A stretch of DNA of 64,000 bases from Pseudomonas farris. Lineage in GTDB: Bacteria; Pseudomonadota; Gammaproteobacteria; Pseudomonadales; Pseudomonadaceae. The stretch is taken from contig NZ_JAHSTV010000011.1 of the NCBI RefSeq assembly GCF_019145235.1, forward strand, positions 62,001-126,000, read 5' to 3'. The notes below the pieces were generated by a model. The model was not told the origin of the DNA. It did not search any database and saw nothing but the letters and a program-made list of their open reading frames with translations. A program made the translations under genes and the position numbers. This document shows positions 59,270 through 64,000 of this stretch, one piece after another (position 1 is the first letter of the stretch; every line of letters begins with the position of its first letter).

Positions 59270-60056
59270 ACTGGGGCCCGTCGGTGTCTATCACCGCGTC
59301 GTGGCGTATTTGTTGTTTGCCATTCTGCTGTTGCCGCTGCTCGGAACGCTGATCTACTCGATCTCCAGCAGTTGGTCCGCGACGATCATGCCCAGCGGTT
59401 TTACCTTCAAGTGGTACCTCCAGCTGTGGAGTGATCCGCGCTTTCTCGACGCGTTCGGCCAGTCGTTGCTGGTCTGCGTCGGCTCGTTGATTCTGTCGGT
59501 GGTGCTGATTCTGCCGCTGCTGTTCGTGGTGCATTACCACTTCCCGAAACTCGACGCATTGATGAACATCCTGATCCTGCTGCCCTTCGCGGTGCCGCCG
59601 GTGGTGTCGTCGGTGGGGCTGTTGCAGCTCTACGGCTCGGGGCCGTTCGCGATGGTTGGCACGCCGTGGATTCTGATCGGTTGCTACTTCACCGTGGCGC
59701 TGCCGTTCATGTACCGAGCGATCACCAACAACCTGCAAGCGATCAACCTGCGCGACCTGATGGACTCCGCACAACTGCTCGGCGCCAGCACCTGGCAAGC
59801 GGCATTCCTGGTGGTGCTGCCGAACCTGCGCAAGGGTTTGATGGTGGCGTTGCTGCTGTCGTTCTCGTTCCTGTTCGGCGAGTTTGTGTTCGCCAACATC
59901 CTCGTCGGCACCCGCTACGAAACCCTGCAGGTTTACCTCAACAATATGCGTAACAGCAGCGGCCACTTCACCAGTGCGCTGGTGATCTCCTACTTCTTCT
60001 TTGTGCTGGTTCTGACCTGGGCTGCCAATATCTTGAACAGGGACAAAAGCGAATGA
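59256..60056 (+). CDS. ABC importer permease 2
   Basis: A 266-residue permease with six transmembrane helices. EAA-loop MDSAQLLGASTWQAAFLVVLPNL. Overlaps both neighbours (14 bases upstream, 4 downstream), indicating coupled translation. Together with the preceding permease it forms the transmembrane channel. Confidence 0.9.
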   Translation: MSRVELGPVGVYHRVVAYLLFAILLLPLLGTLIYSISSSWSATIMPSGFTFKWYLQLWSDPRFLDAFGQSLLVCVGSLILSVVLILPLLFVVHYHFPKLDALMNILILLPFAVPPVVSSVGLLQLYGSGPFAMVGTPWILIGCYFTVALPFMYRAITNNLQAINLRDLMDSAQLLGASTWQAAFLVVLPNLRKGLMVALLLSFSFLFGEFVFANILVGTRYETLQVYLNNMRNSSGHFTSALVISYFFFVLVLTWAANILNRDKSE

Positions 60057-61057
60057 GCTACGTGAGCGTCCAACATCTTCAAAAAAGCTACTCTCAAATA
60101 GGGCAGTCCGGCACCACGGTGTTCAGCGACATCAACTGCGAAATCAAGAAAGGCGAATTCGTCACCCTTCTCGGTCCATCCGGTTGCGGCAAGTCCACCC
60201 TGCTGCGTTGCATCGCCGGGCTGACCTCGGTGGACGGCGGCAAGATCCTGCTGGAAGGTCAGGACCTCGTCCCGCTGAGCCCGCAAAAACGCGGAATCGG
60301 TATGGTGTTCCAGAGTTACGCGCTGTTCCCGAACATGACCGTGGAGCAGAACGTCGCCTTCGGCTTGCGCATGCAGAAGGTCAACGCGGACGACAGCCAC
60401 AAGCGCGTTGCCGAAGTGCTGGCACTGGTAGAGCTCAAGGACTTCGCCGCCCGTTACCCGCATCAATTGTCCGGTGGCCAGTGCCAGCGTGTCGCCCTGG
60501 CTCGCTCGCTGGTGACCCGGCCTCGGTTGTTGTTGCTGGATGAGCCGCTGTCGGCATTGGATGCACGCATTCGCAAGCACCTGCGCGAACAGATCCGACA
60601 GATCCAGCGCGAACTGGGCCTGACCACGATCTTTGTCACTCACGATCAGGAAGAAGCCCTGACCATGTCTGATCGAATCTTCCTGATGAACGAGGGAAAG
60701 ATCGTACAGAGCGGCGATGCCGAAACCCTTTACACTGCGCCAGTCGATGTTTTTGCCGCAGGCTTCATCGGCAACTACAACCTGCTGGACGCCGACAGCG
60801 CGTCGAAACTATTGCAGCGACCGATCACCCATCGTCTGGCGATTCGCCCGGAAGCCATCGAGCTGAGCCTGAACGGCGAACTCGACGCGCAGATTCGCAG
60901 CCACAGCCTGTTGGGCAACGTGATTCGCTATCGGGTCGAAGCCCGGGGCGTGGAATTGGTGGTGGATGTGCTGAACCGTTCGGCGGCCGACCTGCACCCC
61001 GATGGTCAGCGTCTGGCGCTTTCCATCGATCCGACGGCCCTGTGTGAGGTAGCCTGA
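60053..61057 (+). CDS. ABC importer ATPase
   Basis: A 334-residue ATP-binding subunit. Walker A GPSGCGKST (41-49), Q-loop FQSYALFP, signature LSGGQCQRVALA, Walker B LLLLDEPLSALDA, switch His in FVTHDQEEA. The C-terminal about 90 residues form the TOBE-like regulatory domain typical of spermidine/iron/phosphonate-type importers. Overlaps the permease stop by 4 bases. Confidence 0.93.
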   Translation: MSYVSVQHLQKSYSQIGQSGTTVFSDINCEIKKGEFVTLLGPSGCGKSTLLRCIAGLTSVDGGKILLEGQDLVPLSPQKRGIGMVFQSYALFPNMTVEQNVAFGLRMQKVNADDSHKRVAEVLALVELKDFAARYPHQLSGGQCQRVALARSLVTRPRLLLLDEPLSALDARIRKHLREQIRQIQRELGLTTIFVTHDQEEALTMSDRIFLMNEGKIVQSGDAETLYTAPVDVFAAGFIGNYNLLDADSASKLLQRPITHRLAIRPEAIELSLNGELDAQIRSHSLLGNVIRYRVEARGVELVVDVLNRSAADLHPDGQRLALSIDPTALCEVA

Positions 61058-61091
61058 TGACTTTGCTGATGTTGAAGAGAGAACTGCACTG

Positions 61092-61745
61092 ATGGCCCTG
61101 GCAATTTTTGATCTGGACGAAACCCTGATCCACGGCGACTGCGCCACCCTCTGGAGCGAGCAAATGGGCCGCCTGGGCTGGGTCGATCCCGAGTCGTTCA
61201 TGCGCAAGAACAATGAGCTGATGGACGCCTATAGCCACGGCAAATTGCGCATGGAAGAGTACATGGACTTCAGCCTCGAACCGATGATCGGTCGCACGCC
61301 GGAAGAGCTTGAACATTTGGTGGCGCCTTGGGTGGAAGACTTCATCGAGCCGATCATCTTCAGCGACGCCACCAAAGCCATCGCCGCCCATCGCAAGGCC
61401 GGCGACCGGATCCTGGTGATCTCGGCCTCGGGCACACATTTGGTCAAGCCGATTGCCGACCGCTTGGGCATCGACGAGATTCTCGGCATCGAGCTGGAAC
61501 TGCTGCACGGGGTGTACAGCGGCAATACCATTGGCACCCTGACGTACCGCGAAGGCAAGATCACCCGGTTGATGGAGTGGCTGGATGCGGAAGAGGAAAA
61601 CCTCGAAGGCGCGAGTTTCTATTCCGACTCACGCAATGATTTGCCATTGCTGCTGAAGGTGGATTTCCCACATGTGGTGAATCCGGATCCGGTGCTGCTT
61701 GAGCACGCCGAAAAGGCCGGCTGGCCGATCCATATCTGGAAATAA
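61092..61745 (+). CDS. HAD-IB family phosphatase (SerB-like)
   Basis: A 217-residue haloacid-dehalogenase phosphatase. Catalytic Asp7 and Asp9 (FDLDETLIHGD), Ser/Thr in VISASGTHL, Lys/Asp motif in GASFYSDSRNDLPLL. Subfamily IB, like phosphoserine or phosphocholine phosphatases. 34 bases after the ATPase gene, so probably the last gene of the operon. Supports release of phosphate from the imported compound. Confidence 0.9.
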   Translation: MALAIFDLDETLIHGDCATLWSEQMGRLGWVDPESFMRKNNELMDAYSHGKLRMEEYMDFSLEPMIGRTPEELEHLVAPWVEDFIEPIIFSDATKAIAAHRKAGDRILVISASGTHLVKPIADRLGIDEILGIELELLHGVYSGNTIGTLTYREGKITRLMEWLDAEEENLEGASFYSDSRNDLPLLLKVDFPHVVNPDPVLLEHAEKAGWPIHIWK

Positions 61746-61751
61746 CCCGCC

Positions 61752-61843
61752 CCTGTGGGAGCGAGCCTGCTCGCGATGAACGATAACGCGGTCTTACAGA
61801 TGAACCGCGTCGCCTGAATCGCGAGCAGGTTCGCTCCCACAGG
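61752..61843. repeat. Paired REP element (GCGAGCCTGCTCGCG variant)
   Basis: Inverted CCTGTGGGAGCGAGCCTGCT / GCGAGCAGGTTCGCTCCCAC between convergent genes. Confidence 0.85.
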
Positions 61844-61858
61844 TTCAGAGCATTGTCG

Positions 61859-62821
61859 TCAGGTCAGGCTGTCGTCGATCACCAACACCAGTTTGCCGGA
61901 AACCTTATTGGTCGCCAGTTCCGCAAACGCCGCTTCGGCATCCTTGATCGCAAATGTCCTGGCCAGTTGCGGGCTCAAACGCCCTTCGGCAAACAGCGGC
62001 CAGACATGCTGGCCAAGATCACTGAACAAATCGGCCTTGAACTGCTCGTCGCGACTGCGCAGGGTCGAACCCAGCAGTTGCACACGCTTGGCCAATACCT
62101 GCGCCAGATCCAGCTGCGCTTCACGACCACCCATCAAACCGATCAGTACCCAACGACCATCGCGAGCCAGCAGCTTGAGGTTCAACGCCGCATAGTTGCC
62201 ACCCACCGGGTCGAGGATCACATCGAACGGCGCGAGATCATTCAAGCTATCCAGATCGCCATTGCGCACTACGCCACCCTGTGCGCCCAACGCTTCGCAG
62301 TAAGCCAGACGCTCGGCAGAACCGACGCTGACCCAGCACGGGTTACCAAACGCCTTGCACAGCTGAATGGCAGCTGAACCGATTCCACTCGCTCCGGCGT
62401 GCAGCAGAACTTTCTCACCCGGTTTGAGCGCAGCCAGTTGAAACAAATTCAGCCAAACGGTCGCATACACTTCCGGCAGTGCTGCCGCCTCGGCCAGGGA
62501 CAAACATTCGGGAACCGGCAACACATGCCGTCCGTCGACAACTACCTCTTCAGCCATCCCACCCCCGGCCAGCAAGGCGCAAACCCGATCGCCGACCTGC
62601 CAGGAAGAGCCCGGACCGACCTCGCTGATCACCCCGGAGCACTCAAGACCCAGTACTTGACTGGCCCCCGGCGGTGGCGGGTAAAGTCCTGCTTTCTGTA
62701 ACAAATCGGCGCGATTGAGTCCTGCTGCCGCTACTCGGATGCGAACTTGTCCTACATCGCACGTAGGACTCGGCTCTTCAACCCACTCCACTCGCCCCTC
62801 AACGCCTTGCAATGCTTTCAC
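61859..62821 (-). CDS. NAD(P)H quinone oxidoreductase, medium-chain family
   Basis: A 320-residue zinc-independent medium-chain reductase of the PIG3/quinone oxidoreductase type. N-terminal GroES-like domain (GLNRADLLQKAGLYPPPPGASQVLGLECSG), then the Rossmann fold with VLLHAGASGIGSAAIQLCKAFG. Starts MKALQGVEG. Cytoplasmic; reduces quinones or alkenals. Divergent from prc. Confidence 0.92.
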   Translation of the reverse strand: MKALQGVEGRVEWVEEPSPTCDVGQVRIRVAAAGLNRADLLQKAGLYPPPPGASQVLGLECSGVISEVGPGSSWQVGDRVCALLAGGGMAEEVVVDGRHVLPVPECLSLAEAAALPEVYATVWLNLFQLAALKPGEKVLLHAGASGIGSAAIQLCKAFGNPCWVSVGSAERLAYCEALGAQGGVVRNGDLDSLNDLAPFDVILDPVGGNYAALNLKLLARDGRWVLIGLMGGREAQLDLAQVLAKRVQLLGSTLRSRDEQFKADLFSDLGQHVWPLFAEGRLSPQLARTFAIKDAEAAFAELATNKVSGKLVLVIDDSLT

Positions 62822-62926
62822 AGTGCCTCCATAGTGAGTCTGGACTGAGCCCGAAGCTGTAGCGCCGGGCTTTTTGCATTATGCGACCGGTCCCTGTGGA
62901 TCCGGCGACTTCAAAGACGGCCTAAT

Positions 62927-64000
62927 ATGCGTTATCAATTGTCCCCGCGTCGAATCAGCATGAAGCATCTGCTCCCCAGCACCGCCCTCGCTCTTGTCAT
63001 TGGTCTCGGTCTTTTGCCGATGTCGAGCAATTCGTTCGCAGCCAACAGCTGGGACAAGCTTCAGCCCGATCGTGACGAAGTAATCGCCAGTCTGAACGTC
63101 GTCGAATTGCTCAAGCGTCACCATTACAGCAAGCCACCGCTCGACGATGCACGCTCCGTGATCATCTACGACAGCTATATCAAGCTGCTGGATCCATCGC
63201 GTAGCTACTTCATGGCCAGCGATATTGCCGAATTCGACAAATGGAAAACCCAGTTTGACGACTTCCTCAAAAGCGGCGACCTGAACGCCGGGTTCACCAT
63301 CTACAAGCGCTACCTGGACCGCGTCAAGTCGCGTCTGGACTTTGCCCTTGCCGAGCTGAACAAGGGTGTCGACAAGATCGACTTCACCGCCAAGGAAACC
63401 TTGCTGGTCGATCGCAAGGATGCCCCTTGGCTCAAGACCAACGCAGAACTGGACGACCTGTGGCGCAAACGCGTCAAGGACGAAGTGCTGCGGATGAAGA
63501 TCTCCGGCAAAGAGTCCAAGCAGATTCAGGAAACCCTGACCAAGCGTTACAAGAATCAGCTGGCGCGTCTGGACCAGACCCGTGCGGAAGACATCTTCCA
63601 GGCGTACATCAACACCTTCGCCATGTCCTACGACCCGCACACCAACTATCTGTCGCCGGATAACGCGGAAAACTTCGACATCAACATGAGCCTGTCCCTG
63701 GAGGGCATCGGCGCCGTGTTGCAGAGCGATAACGATCAAGTGAAAGTCGTTCGTCTGGTGCCTGCCGGTCCGGCCGACAAGACCAAGCAGGTTGCACCGG
63801 CCGACAAGATCATCGGCGTGGCCCAGGGCAACAAAGAGATGGTCGACGTGGTCGGCTGGCGCCTGGACGAAGTGGTCAAGCTGATTCGTGGTCCGAAAGG
63901 CACCGTGGTGCGCCTGGAAGTGATTCCGGCCAGCAACGCGCCGAACGACCAGACCACCAAGATCGTGCCGATCACCCGCGAAGCGGTGAAGCTCGAAGAC
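62927..64000 (+). CDS. prc: C-terminal processing (tail-specific) protease, 5' part
   Basis: The first 358 codons of a gene that runs off the right edge. Signal peptide near STALALVIGLGLLPMSSNSFA, then the Prc N-terminal helical domain (WDKLQPDRDEVIASLNVVELLKRHHYSKPPLDD...) and the PDZ-like region (EGIGAVLQSDNDQVKVVRLVPAGPADKTKQVAPADKIIGV). The Ser-Lys catalytic residues lie beyond the window. In Pseudomonas this protease degrades misfolded periplasmic proteins and affects alginate control. Start at ATG 62927; ATG 62960 also possible. Confidence 0.92.
   Translation, partial: MRYQLSPRRISMKHLLPSTALALVIGLGLLPMSSNSFAANSWDKLQPDRDEVIASLNVVELLKRHHYSKPPLDDARSVIIYDSYIKLLDPSRSYFMASDIAEFDKWKTQFDDFLKSGDLNAGFTIYKRYLDRVKSRLDFALAELNKGVDKIDFTAKETLLVDRKDAPWLKTNAELDDLWRKRVKDEVLRMKISGKESKQIQETLTKRYKNQLARLDQTRAEDIFQAYINTFAMSYDPHTNYLSPDNAENFDINMSLSLEGIGAVLQSDNDQVKVVRLVPAGPADKTKQVAPADKIIGVAQGNKEMVDVVGWRLDEVVKLIRGPKGTVVRLEVIPASNAPNDQTTKIVPITREAVKLED

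Noticed and set aside
5584..61843. Repeated palindromic sequences resembling a dispersed CRISPR-like array
   Set aside because: Copies are scattered singly or in inverted pairs between genes, with no regular spacing and no cas genes. They are REP-type elements.

Overview
The window is about 64 kb of high-GC, densely coding gammaproteobacterial chromosome, almost certainly a fluorescens-group Pseudomonas. The support is the gene neighbourhoods (htrB-minCDE-rluA-apeB; uraH/puuE-uraD-alc-allA-puuD; speE; mtnB-mtnD-mtnC-MFS-aroC-prmB-smr-folE) and the many paired REP elements of the type TGTGGGAGCGGGCTTGCTCGCG. Almost everything reads as chromosomal core. The only mosaic part is the first 2.4 kb, left of a tRNA-Ser gene.

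Layout. 1-2.4 kb: an Lrp-type regulator, two small alpha/beta hydrolases (the second lacks its 3' part) and degenerate DNA ending at tRNA-Ser(GGA). 2.8-15.4 kb: crotonase, PlsC-type acyltransferase, CorA transporter, glutamine amidotransferase, a thiolase/FadB-like pair, a two-domain c-type cytochrome, the ATP-grasp/alpha-E/transglutaminase operon, and RraB. 15.6-33.5 kb: speE, small proteins, an ankyrin protein, an acyl-CoA synthetase, a DUF3509 gene, mtnB-mtnD-mtnC with an MFS transporter, aroC, prmB, an isochorismatase-like protein, Smr protein, folE, glutaredoxin, and an aminotransferase divergent from a MarR regulator. 33.8-45.1 kb: a purine/ureide catabolic locus with two purine permeases, the urate-to-ureidoglycolate enzymes and two Tsx-like outer-membrane proteins. 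45.2-55.2 kb: patatin-like lipase, HtrB, MinCDE, RluA, a kinase-like protein, M18 aminopeptidase and a large MscS channel. 55.3-64 kb: a GntR/UTRA regulator, an ABC importer operon containing a phosphodiesterase gene, a HAD phosphatase, a quinone oxidoreductase and the start of the Prc protease gene.

How the genes work together. The ureide locus covers urate to 5-hydroxyisourate (PuuD), OHCU (UraH), allantoin (UraD), allantoate (PuuE), ureidoglycolate (Alc) and glyoxylate plus urea (AllA), with inner- and outer-membrane uptake proteins alongside. The same palindrome, TTGTATACAA or TTGTACACAA, lies in the promoter regions of the first purine permease, uraH and puuE, which suggests one shared repressor that is not encoded here. 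Several promoters look sigma-54 dependent. The two best are upstream of the ATP-grasp operon (NtrC-like site, exact IHF match and near-consensus -24/-12) and of the DUF3509 gene (two direct repeats, exact IHF match and -24/-12). The last operon pairs import with internal phosphodiesterase and phosphatase enzymes and has GntR-type operator sites at both promoters, so it probably scavenges an organophosphate or phosphodiester. All regulatory calls come from reading the sequence only.
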